Source: Pseudomonadota bacterium
Lineage (GTDB): Bacteria > Pseudomonadota > Gammaproteobacteria > Steroidobacterales > Steroidobacteraceae
Length of the DNA stretch: 9,446 nucleotides
Reading direction: 5' to 3'
Assembly: GCA_028067895.1 (NCBI GenBank)
Contig: JAPTUI010000556.1
Coordinates: forward strand, 1-9,446
Part shown: positions 1-6,172 of the stretch, one piece after another
Layout: the number at the start of each line of letters is the position of its first letter
How positions within the stretch are numbered: position 1 is the first letter of the stretch
The notes under the pieces: generated by a model
Told to the model about the DNA's origin: nothing
Database searches by the model: none
The model's input: only the letters and a program-made list of their open reading frames with translations
Program-made: the position numbers and the translations under genes

Positions 1-1167
1 GTGCCCGGGGATGCCGCTGTACTGGTGCGCGAGCTGCGAGAGCGCATCGACCAGGTTGTGCGCAGCGTCATCGCCGTGCCAGGTGGCGTAGGTGAAGCCG
101 ATCAGGTCCGAGAGCGTGTCTTCCCGGAAGAACTGCATCAGGGAGCTGCCCGCGAGCCGGTACGGCCGGTTGAAGACCTGGGCATCGAGACTCGGCGGCT
201 GCGGGGCGAGCGCCGCGGTACGCTGCAGCGACCCGTGCAGTACGTTGGCGCTGCTCGCGACCCATTTGAAGCCGAACCGCTCGAGCATCTCGAGCGTGGG
301 GCGGCTGACGGCTCCCTCGGACGGCCAGCAGCCGACCGGCCGCGTACCGAAGGTTTGCGTGAACAGCCGCAGCCCCTCGCGCACGTGCCACTCGGCGCGC
401 TGCGGCCCACCGGGATAGCCGGAGAGCTTCGGTAGCGGCAGGTTGGGCATGGCCTCGCGCGCCGCCTGGAAATCGAACAGCAGCGGCATGATCGGATGAC
501 CGTACGGGGTGACCGACAGCTCGCAGCGGCCCTGTTCGCTCAGGCGCCGGTAGCGCGGCACGATCTGTGCGAGCAGCGAGCCGATCAGCGTGAGCAGTTC
601 GCGCCGCTGCGCCGCGGTGAAGCCGCGGCCCTGCTCGGTGAGGCGGCTGACCAGCGGGTCGCTGCGGCGCACCGTCTCGCCCATCCACGCCAGGTGATAC
701 CACACGGCCAGATCCTGGATGAACTGGTCCGAGGCGTAGCTGACGCGTTCGGGCGTTGCGAGCGTGTCGGCGATCGAGGCGAGTTCGAGATACGGTCCGA
801 AGCGCTCGATCATTTGCTTGCGCTGGGCGCGCAGGCAGGCATGCAGGCTCTCGAGCCGCTCGCTCGGTGCGCTCGGGACCGGATCCGGTCCGAGCAGGGC
901 GAGCACCGGGTCGGGCAGCGCGCTGCCGGTGCGCAGATGATCGGCGACCGCGCTCGCAAGGGCCTCGATCTGCTCGAGAAGGACCGGCGTGAAGTTCACC
1001 ACCGCGCGCGCCTGCGGGATCGCCTCGAGGTGCGCCGCCATGTCGGTGTAGTCTTTGATGGCGTGCAGGTACGTCCAGGGCAGCACGTAACGCCCGGTGA
1101 GCGCGTCTCGGTACTGCGGCTGATGCATGTGCCACAGCAGAACCACCGGCAGGCGTTGAGTCGACAT
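1..1167 (-). CDS. Glycoside hydrolase family 57 protein (alpha-amylase/glucanotransferase-like), C-terminus off the left edge
   Basis: A minus-strand reading frame opens at ATG 1165-1167 and stays open for 389 codons to the window edge, so the 3' end is missing. Visible GH57 signatures in order are: WHMHQPQY near the N-terminus (H13, H15), typical of conserved region 1; LSVTPYGHPIMPL with H224 (region 2); GCWPSEGAVS with E284, which aligns with the family's catalytic nucleophile; and FFREDTLSDLIGF with D350/D354, where the acid/base aspartate of region 4 is expected. GH57 enzymes act on alpha-glucans by a retaining mechanism and include amylases, branching enzymes and 4-alpha-glucanotransferases. 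The exact reaction cannot be assigned from sequence. No signal peptide is seen, so it is probably cytoplasmic. The start lies 7 bp after the glgC stop, with a GAG upstream as a weak ribosome-binding site, which implies translational coupling. Inference: it trims or remodels the glycogen handled by its neighbours. Family assignment is firm, substrate is not. Confidence 0.9.
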   Translation of the reverse strand, partial: MSTQRLPVVLLWHMHQPQYRDALTGRYVLPWTYLHAIKDYTDMAAHLEAIPQARAVVNFTPVLLEQIEALASAVADHLRTGSALPDPVLALLGPDPVPSAPSERLESLHACLRAQRKQMIERFGPYLELASIADTLATPERVSYASDQFIQDLAVWYHLAWMGETVRRSDPLVSRLTEQGRGFTAAQRRELLTLIGSLLAQIVPRYRRLSEQGRCELSVTPYGHPIMPLLFDFQAAREAMPNLPLPKLSGYPGGPQRAEWHVREGLRLFTQTFGTRPVGCWPSEGAVSRPTLEMLERFGFKWVASSANVLHGSLQRTAALAPQPPSLDAQVFNRPYRLAGSSLMQFFREDTLSDLIGFTYATWHGDDAAHNLVDALSQLAHQYSGIPGH

Positions 1168-1174
1168 CGGTGGC

Positions 1175-2449
1175 TCAGCTCGTAATGCGCCGCAGCATCT
1201 CGGCGGTCACCAGCACGACGCCCTTGTCTGTGACCAGGAAGCGCGCGGCATCAGCCTCGCGGTCGACGCCGATGCTCATGCCGTTCGGGATTTCGCTGCC
1301 CTCATCGATGATGGCGCCACGGATCACGCAGCCGGCGCCGATGCGGGTGTTGGGCAGGATCACCGAGCGCTCGATGGTGCTGCGCTCCTCGACCCGTACG
1401 TTGGAGAACAGCAGCGACTCGCGCACATATGCGCCGGAGATGACGCACCCGGCCGAGACCATCGAGTTGATTGCGAGCCCTCGCCGGCCGTCCTCATCGA
1501 GAATGAATTTCGCCGGCGGCTGGTGCACCTGGTAGGTCCAGATCGGCCAGTCCTCGTCGTAGATGTTCAGTTCCGGCTCGACGTGCACCAGCTCGAGGTT
1601 CGCCTCGTAGTAGGCATCGAGCGTGCCGACGTCGCGCCAATAGCTCTGCGCCCGGGTCTTCACGTCCTGAAACGGGTAGGCGAATACCTGCAGGCTGCCG
1701 GCGATGGCCTTCGGCAGGATGTCCTTGCCGAAATCGTGCGAGGACGTCTCATGGGTCGCATCCTCGCGCAGGAGCATCTCGAGCAGCCGGGTGTTGAATA
1801 CGTAGATGCCCATCGAGGCGAGGATCGTGTCCGGCCGGCCCGGCAGCGTGTCGGGCACCTCGGGCTTTTCGCTGAACTTCGTGACCCGGTTCCACTCCGT
1901 CGCGGTGAGCACGCCGAAGTGGCGCGATTCGCTCGCCGGCACCTCGACCACCCCCATGGTGACATCCGCGCCCTTCTCCACGTGGTAGGCGATCATCGGG
2001 CCGTAATCCATCTTGTAGATGTGATCGCCGGCGAGGACCAGCACGTGTTTCGGCCGGTGCGATAGGATCAGCTCGATGTTCTGGTAGACCGCATCCGCGG
2101 TGCCCTGGTACCAGTTCGCGCCCATCTGCTGCTGGGCGGGCACGACCTCGATGAATTCGCCGAATTCTCCGCGCAGGTAGCTCCAGCCATGCTGTACGTG
2201 CGCGATGAGCGACTGTGCCTTGTACTGCGTCAGGATGGCGATCTGGCGGATGCCGGAGTTCACGCAGTTCGAGAGCACGAAGTCCATGATGCGGAACTTG
2301 CCGCCGAAGGGCGTCGCTGGCTTGCAGCGGTTCGCGGTGAGATCCTTCAGCCGCTCCCCGCGCCCTCCGGCCATGATGATCGCGAGCGTGCTGCCGGTGA
2401 GCCGACTCACGTAGCGTCCGGAGGAGGTGCGCGCTGGTTGTCGCATCAT
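1175..2449 (-). CDS. glgC: Glucose-1-phosphate adenylyltransferase (ADP-glucose pyrophosphorylase)
   Basis: The 424-residue protein converts ATP and glucose-1-phosphate to ADP-glucose and pyrophosphate, the committed step of bacterial glycogen synthesis in the cytoplasm. The nucleotidyltransferase signature GGRGERLKDLT is at residues 28-38, followed by KPATPFGGKFRIMDF. GDHIYK contains D142, matching catalytic Asp142 of E. coli GlgC. FSEKP contains K195, matching the glucose-1-phosphate-binding Lys195. SSHDFGKD and YWRDVGT follow. From about residue 315 to 395 the sequence shows the left-handed beta-helix type repeats that carry allosteric sites in this family. Length agrees with the E. coli enzyme (431 aa). 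The start at ATG 2447-2449 has an AGGAG ribosome-binding site 12 bases upstream; a second ATG follows at once, so the start could be one codon later. It lies 57 bp after glgP and 7 bp before the GH57 gene. One oddity is that the E. coli activator-site Lys39 aligns with Asn40 here. Confidence 0.97.
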   Translation of the reverse strand: MMRQPARTSSGRYVSRLTGSTLAIIMAGGRGERLKDLTANRCKPATPFGGKFRIMDFVLSNCVNSGIRQIAILTQYKAQSLIAHVQHGWSYLRGEFGEFIEVVPAQQQMGANWYQGTADAVYQNIELILSHRPKHVLVLAGDHIYKMDYGPMIAYHVEKGADVTMGVVEVPASESRHFGVLTATEWNRVTKFSEKPEVPDTLPGRPDTILASMGIYVFNTRLLEMLLREDATHETSSHDFGKDILPKAIAGSLQVFAYPFQDVKTRAQSYWRDVGTLDAYYEANLELVHVEPELNIYDEDWPIWTYQVHQPPAKFILDEDGRRGLAINSMVSAGCVISGAYVRESLLFSNVRVEERSTIERSVILPNTRIGAGCVIRGAIIDEGSEIPNGMSIGVDREADAARFLVTDKGVVLVTAEMLRRITS

Positions 2450-2507
2450 GGGCCCGAGGCTCTCCTGTGGGTGTGACGAGCCCTATCCTAGCAGTCTCGC
2501 GCGGCGC

Positions 2508-5072
2508 TCAAAGCCATTTCATCAGGCCCATGCCGAGCGGATGGGCGAGCAGTTCGTGCCACGGGTAGATGCGCACCTCGGTCGCGAACTGGCCGCATCC
2601 CGGCGGCTCGGCCTCGAGCGCAAAGACCGCTGCCCCGTCGGTCCACTCCCCGGTGTGGCGCAGCGGCGCGCGCCACACACCCGGGCGCGGCTGCATGCTG
2701 AAGGCGCACAGCGGCGGCGGCTCGCTGCTCGAGTGCGGCAGCAGGCGCCGGGCGTGGAATTCGATGCGCACGTCCTCGGGCTGCAAGCCGCGCAATTGGG
2801 CCGCGACACGCAGCTTCACCCGCTGTTCACGGGTGATCTCGGCCGAGGCATCCTCGATCAGGCGCAGATCGAGGCGGCTCCAGGCGCCGCGGATGCGCTG
2901 CTGCCACTCGGCCAACTGGCGCGCGCCCGCATAGTCGTGCATCGCGAGCCGGCGGTGCTGCTCGGCGGCCGGGCGGTAGAGCTTCTCGGTGTAATCGCGC
3001 AGCATCCGGTCCATGTTGAACCGCGGGATGACGGTCATCATGGCCTGTTTGGCGCGGCGGATCCACTCCGGAGAGCGTCCGCTCACGTCGCGCTGGTAGT
3101 AGAGTGGGATCACCTCTTCCTTGAGCGTGTGCAGGATCAGCTCCGACTCGATCGCATCGCGCCGGTCCCAGTCCTGCACGGCCGACGGCGGGATGCCCCA
3201 GCCGTTGTCCGCCATGCAGCCCTCGGCCCACCAACCGTCGAGAATGCTCAGGTTCAGCCGGCCGTTGATGGCCGCCTTGATGCCCGAGGTGCCGCTCGCC
3301 TCGAGTGGCGCGATCGGCGTGTTGAGCCAGACGTCGACACCGGAGACCAGTGAGCGGGCGAGCTGCAGATCGTAGTCCTCGAGGAAGATGATCCGGCCGA
3401 TGAACTCCGGTGAGGTCATGAGCTGGCGGATCTCGCGCAGCACCTGCTTGCCCGGTTCATCCGCCGGGTGCGCCTTGCCGGCGAACAGCAGCACGACCGG
3501 CCGCTGCGGGTCGTTGAGCAGGCGGGCGAGCCGGGCGCGGTCGCGCAGCAGCAGCGTCGCGCGCTTGTAGGTGGCGAAGCGGCGCGCAAAGCCGATGGTC
3601 AGCACGTCGGGACGGGTCGGATCGAGCAGCCGCGTGATGCGCGCCAGCTGCGCCAGGCTCAGGCCCTTGCGCGCGTACTCGCGCTCGAGCCGCTGGCGCA
3701 CCGCATCGAGCATCTTGGCCTTAACCGCCTGCGAGGTCTCCCAGAACCGCTCATCGGGCACGGCCTCGAGGCCGCTCCAGAACGCCACGTCACTCAGCCG
3801 CTCGCCCCAGTCGGGACCGAGCTCGGCGTCGAAGAACCCGCTCCAGAGCTTGTGCAGGAAGGTCGGTACATGCACCCCGTTGGTCACGAAACCGACCGGA
3901 TTGTCTTCGGGCCGGATCTCCGGCCAGTGATCGGCGCACAGCTGCGCGGACACGGCGCCGTGGATGCGGCTCACGCCGTTGATGTGGCGCGCACCGTTCA
4001 GCGCCAGGCGCGTCATGTTGAACATGCCCGGCACCGACGGGGCGCTGCCGAGTTCGAGGAAGCGCTCGACGGGCAGGCCCAGATCGTTGATGAAGTCCTG
4101 AAAGTGCTCGAGGATCAGACCGTGCCCGAACGCATCGTGTCCGGCGGCCACGGGTGTGTGCGTGGTGAACACGCAGGCCGCCGCGGTCGCCTCGAGTGCC
4201 GCCTCGAACGGCAGTTCGCGGCTCATGTGCTCGCGCATCAGTTCCAGGATCAGAAACGCCGCATGACCCTCGTTGAGGTGCCAAGCCGCGGGTGCAAGCC
4301 CGAGCGCTCGCAGCGCACGGACCCCGCCGATGCCGAGAATCATCTCCTGGCGCACCCGGGTCGACTCGTCCCCGCCGTACAACCGCCGGGTGATGTCCCG
4401 GTCCGACGGGGCGTTCTCGGGCGTGTTGGTGTCGAGCAGATACACCGGGACCCGGCCGGCCTGCGCCCGCCAGATCCGCGCTGCGACATTGCGGCCGCCG
4501 ATGCGCACGGTGATCGAGATCCACTGTCCCGCGGCATCGAGCACCGGCTCGACCGGCAGGTCCCGCGGGTCGTGCGGCTTGTACTCAGCGTGCTGCACGC
4601 CGTCGTCATCGACCGTCTGGGTGAAATAGCCCTGCTCGTAGAGCAGACCGATCGCCACGAAATGCGCCCCGGCATCGCTCGCGGCTTTGCAATAGTCCCC
4701 GGCGAGCACGCCGAGGCCGCCGGAGTAGATCGGAAAGCTCTCGTGAAAGCCGTACTCGGCACAGAAGTACGCCACCAGCGGCTCACCGGCCGGCGGCTGG
4801 GCGGCCAGATAGGTGTCGAGCAGCTGCAGCGCCGCGTGATAGCGGCCGAGATACTGCGGATCGCCGGCCGCCGTGTCGAGGGCGGATTGGCGCACGCAGC
4901 GTAGCATCAGCCGGGGATTGCCCCCGCATTGCTTCCACAGCTCAGGCTCCAGGTCCTCGAACAGGGCGCGGATCGGGCGATGCCAGCTGAAAAACAGGTT
5001 GCTGGCGAGTTCCGGTAGGCGCGCGAGCGCCTCGGGAATGACGGGGGTGATTTCGAGCAGCGTATTGCGCAT
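2508..5072 (-). CDS. glgP: Alpha-glucan (glycogen/maltodextrin) phosphorylase, DUF3417-containing type
   Basis: The 854-residue protein belongs to the GT35 phosphorylases, which use pyridoxal phosphate and inorganic phosphate to release glucose-1-phosphate from alpha-1,4-glucan ends in the cytoplasm. Residues 12-60 (LPELASNLFFSWHRPIRALF, then LW and NP) match the DUF3417 N-terminal domain of the TIGR02094-type phosphorylases found in actinobacteria and many proteobacteria. The core includes AYFCAEYGFHESFPIYSGGL from residue 101, HLNEGHAAF from 265, THTPVAAGHDAFGHG from 304 and GFARRFATYKRA. EASGTSGIKAAINGR carries K599, the expected PLP-linked lysine. The last 130 or so residues form a beta-rich tail usual for this subtype. 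Length fits the type. ATG 5070-5072 is chosen because the DUF3417 homology begins at once; no strong ribosome-binding site precedes it. It is first in the leftward glg cluster. This is not the glucan-phosphorylase type of E. coli GlgP/MalP. Whether glycogen or maltodextrin is preferred cannot be read from sequence. Confidence 0.95.
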   Translation of the reverse strand: MRNTLLEITPVIPEALARLPELASNLFFSWHRPIRALFEDLEPELWKQCGGNPRLMLRCVRQSALDTAAGDPQYLGRYHAALQLLDTYLAAQPPAGEPLVAYFCAEYGFHESFPIYSGGLGVLAGDYCKAASDAGAHFVAIGLLYEQGYFTQTVDDDGVQHAEYKPHDPRDLPVEPVLDAAGQWISITVRIGGRNVAARIWRAQAGRVPVYLLDTNTPENAPSDRDITRRLYGGDESTRVRQEMILGIGGVRALRALGLAPAAWHLNEGHAAFLILELMREHMSRELPFEAALEATAAACVFTTHTPVAAGHDAFGHGLILEHFQDFINDLGLPVERFLELGSAPSVPGMFNMTRLALNGARHINGVSRIHGAVSAQLCADHWPEIRPEDNPVGFVTNGVHVPTFLHKLWSGFFDAELGPDWGERLSDVAFWSGLEAVPDERFWETSQAVKAKMLDAVRQRLEREYARKGLSLAQLARITRLLDPTRPDVLTIGFARRFATYKRATLLLRDRARLARLLNDPQRPVVLLFAGKAHPADEPGKQVLREIRQLMTSPEFIGRIIFLEDYDLQLARSLVSGVDVWLNTPIAPLEASGTSGIKAAINGRLNLSILDGWWAEGCMADNGWGIPPSAVQDWDRRDAIESELILHTLKEEVIPLYYQRDVSGRSPEWIRRAKQAMMTVIPRFNMDRMLRDYTEKLYRPAAEQHRRLAMHDYAGARQLAEWQQRIRGAWSRLDLRLIEDASAEITREQRVKLRVAAQLRGLQPEDVRIEFHARRLLPHSSSEPPPLCAFSMQPRPGVWRAPLRHTGEWTDGAAVFALEAEPPGCGQFATEVRIYPWHELLAHPLGMGLMKWL

Positions 5073-5221
5073 GGCACCGGGATTGGAAACGATGAGTGCC
5101 GGGAAAGTCTAGCCGCTTCGACCCGGTCGTGCGCGCATCGGGTCGTGCACTCTTGTGGTGCATCGCCCGAACGGGCCGCATGTGCGAGAATGCCGAGCCG
5201 TCGCGCAAGCTGGAGCGTGTC
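5073..5221. promoter_or_regulatory. Divergent intergenic region between glgP and the DUF192 gene
   Basis: This 149-bp gap must hold the start signals for both the leftward glg cluster and the rightward DUF192 gene. The best minus-strand -10 candidate is TAGACT (complement of 5106-5111), but no convincing -35 sits 16-18 bp upstream of it. On the plus strand no well-spaced sigma-70 pair is visible. The only clear signal is the GGAG at 5212-5215, the ribosome-binding site for the DUF192 gene. The promoter role is inferred from gene layout, not from motifs. Confidence 0.35.
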
Positions 5222-5737
5222 ATGCGAAACGGTCTGAGCATTCGGGCGGGAATGGCGGTCGCGCTTGCGGTCGCGCTTGCGGTCGGGCTGCTGGCCGGGC
5301 TGACGCCTATGCTGGCGTGCGCCCAATCCATGCCACTCGAGAACCTCGATCACTTTCCGCGTGCCACGCTTGTGATCGAGGCGGGCGGGCACGTGCGCCG
5401 GTTTCGGGCGTGGATTGCGGACACGACGGCCCGTCAGGCCCAGGGACTGATGTTCGTGCGCGACCTGCCGGCCGACGAGGGCATGATCTTCCCCATGCAT
5501 CCGCCGCAGGTGGCCCAATTCTGGATGGCCAACACGTACATTCCGCTCGACATGCTGTTCGTGGCGCCCGGGGGGCGCATCGAGAAAATCACGGTCAATG
5601 CCAAGCCGTTTTCCCTGAAGACGATCAGCTCCGGCACGCCCGTTGAAGCGGTGATCGAGATTGGCGGCGGGGAGGCGCGCACCCTCGGCATCACGGTCGG
5701 CTCGCTCGTCCGCTGGACGCCCGTCGCCGCCCAATAG
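5222..5737 (+). CDS. Secreted DUF192 (UPF0127) family protein
   Basis: The chosen start is ATG 5222-5224, with GGAG six bases upstream, giving 171 residues. The same frame is open from ATG 5096, but that would put about 42 unrelated residues before the signal peptide. Residues 1-34 form a Sec signal peptide: basic RNGLSIR, a hydrophobic core, then LACA with likely cleavage after A34. The mature part matches DUF192: RQAQGLMFVRDLP at 71-83, GMIFPM at 87-92, FWMANTYIPLDMLFV at 100-114 and GGRIEKI from 117. These are the most conserved blocks of the family. It is predicted periplasmic. DUF192 has solved structures but no settled biochemical role, so no function is claimed. A cysteine near the cleavage site (C33) lacks a good lipobox, so a lipoprotein is unlikely. 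A 12-bp tandem repeat encodes part of the hydrophobic core. It diverges from glgP, and no functional link is evident. Confidence 0.9.
   Translation: MRNGLSIRAGMAVALAVALAVGLLAGLTPMLACAQSMPLENLDHFPRATLVIEAGGHVRRFRAWIADTTARQAQGLMFVRDLPADEGMIFPMHPPQVAQFWMANTYIPLDMLFVAPGGRIEKITVNAKPFSLKTISSGTPVEAVIEIGGGEARTLGITVGSLVRWTPVAAQ
5255..5285 (+). repeat. 12-bp tandem repeat (2.6 copies) inside the signal-peptide coding region
   Basis: The unit GCGGTCGCGCTT occurs at 5255-5266 and 5267-5278, followed by a partial third copy to 5285. It encodes the alternating AVALAVALAVG of the signal-peptide core of the DUF192 protein. Because the unit is four codons, a gain or loss of a copy would keep frame and change only the length of the hydrophobic core. 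Confidence 0.8.
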
Positions 5738-5763
5738 CGGCAGATCTGCCCAACCCTCGATTC

Positions 5764-5820
5764 ACCTGCACAGACCGCTCCGCGCAGCCCGCAAGCCTGC
5801 GCGCAGCGGTCTGTGCAGGT
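5764..5820. repeat. 57-bp near-perfect inverted repeat (hairpin)
   Basis: The arms ACCTGCACAGACCGCT (5764-5779) and its exact reverse complement (5805-5820) are perfect over 16 bp. After one C/C mismatch, pairing continues for 7 more base pairs (5781-5787 with 5797-5803), leaving a loop of about 9 nt. No T-tract follows on either strand, so it is not a classic intrinsic terminator. It lies 26 bp after the DUF192 stop. Possible roles are 3'-end protection of the mRNA, Rho-assisted termination or a copy of a dispersed palindromic repeat. Confidence 0.8.
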
Positions 5821-5870
5821 CATCTGGCGTGTTCCGCAGCGCATCCTATTGCACCCAACGCGGGCTCAAA

Positions 5871-5940
5871 TTGCGTTCCAGCCACGGCATTCGCAACTAT
5901 TGTTGTGCATGCGCAACGATTGAAAGTGCGATCATTGCGA
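5871..5940 (+). promoter_or_regulatory. Candidate regulator-binding cluster of TTGCG/CGCAA motifs
   Basis: TTGCG occurs at 5871-5875 and 5935-5939, and CGCAA at 5892-5896 and 5912-5916. The two CGCAA copies sit in a longer direct repeat, CGCAACNATTG (5892-5902 and 5912-5922, 10 of 11 identical), offset by exactly 20 bp, about two helical turns. The second copy is also half of an imperfect palindrome TTGTGCATGCGCAA (5903-5916). The arrangement upstream of the receptor gene suggests an operator. The cognate regulator is unknown. Confidence 0.35.
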
Positions 5941-5963
5941 AGAAAATACCTTATAAATCAATC
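5935..5963 (+). promoter_or_regulatory. AT-rich possible promoter region for the TonB receptor gene
   Basis: This is the most AT-rich stretch of the window. It has TTGCGA at 5935-5940 as a -35-like hexamer and TATAAA at 5952-5957 as a -10-like hexamer. Their 11-bp spacing is too short for a normal sigma-70 promoter, so the exact elements are not settled. A start here would give a leader of about 200 nt containing the hairpin at 6056-6095. Confidence 0.25.
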
Positions 5964-6055
5964 TGATAGAGCTTTATGGCCCGACGGCCCCCATCCTGTT
6001 TTGCATTCACGCTTTACTTGAACAGGCGCGTCGTTTAGTGTCCGCCACAAGCCTT

Positions 6056-6095
6056 CTGAGGCACAGCGTGCTGTGCCCTCAGGCGCGATTTTTTT
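6056..6095 (+). terminator. Intrinsic-terminator-like hairpin in the TonB receptor leader
   Basis: CTGAGGCACAG (6056-6066) pairs with CTGTGCCCTCAG (6071-6082) across a CGTG loop with one bulged C (6077), giving 11 base pairs. Six bases later comes a run of seven T's (6089-6095) on the plus strand. It lies 77 bp before the likely receptor start. It may stop read-through from the left, or act as an attenuator if the receptor transcript starts upstream of it. AAGGA (6096-6100) follows the T-run, but no start codon lies at a usable distance from it. Confidence 0.6.
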
Positions 6096-6172
6096 AAGGA
6101 ATCGCTCAAAGGGCCTTAGGCCAACAACATATGCGACGGCGAGCCTTCGGGCCGCCACGGAGAACGTTCATC

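Larger units (their letters stand above)
5738..6172. other. 435-bp non-coding region between the DUF192 gene and the TonB receptor gene
   Basis: No convincing gene was found here on either strand. The region contains a 12-bp palindrome right after the DUF192 stop (GGCAGATCTGCC, 5739-5750), a 57-bp hairpin, a cluster of TTGCG/CGCAA motifs, an AT-rich stretch and a terminator-like hairpin in the receptor leader. CCTGTT (5995-6000) and AACAGG (6021-6026) could form a further weak stem. The 8-mer CAGGCGCG occurs at 6023-6030 and again at 6080-6087. No match to a cobalamin, TPP or other familiar riboswitch core was recognised by eye. Confidence 0.6.

Noticed and set aside
68..1135. A 355-codon minus-strand open frame in the GH57 region
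   Set aside because: It is an out-of-phase reading of the GH57 gene. The frame from 1167 carries all GH57 motifs and stays open to the edge.
496..1185. A 229-codon plus-strand open frame
   Set aside because: It is antisense to the GH57 gene and has no family resemblance.
2427..3353. A 308-codon open frame on the plus strand
   Set aside because: It is antisense to the end of glgP and the start of glgC, with no domain or ribosome-binding site.
3468..4904. A 478-codon open frame on the plus strand
   Set aside because: It lies wholly antisense to glgP, which has full-length homology motifs. Its composition (Arg/Ala/Gly/His-rich, no recognisable domain) is what GC-rich third-codon bias produces on the opposite strand.
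4907..5734. A 275-codon minus-strand open frame across the divergent gap and the DUF192 gene
   Set aside because: It overlaps the well-supported DUF192 gene on the other strand and the glgP start in another phase, and has low-complexity Arg/His-rich composition.
5958..6158. A 66-codon minus-strand open frame in the receptor leader
   Set aside because: It runs through the terminator-like hairpin, lacks a clear ribosome-binding site and matches no family I recognise. It could be real only if conserved, which cannot be tested here.
5964..6172. A known riboswitch (cobalamin, TPP, FMN) upstream of the TonB receptor
   Set aside because: No B12 box, thi box or RFN core was found by eye, so only a generic attenuator-like hairpin is reported.
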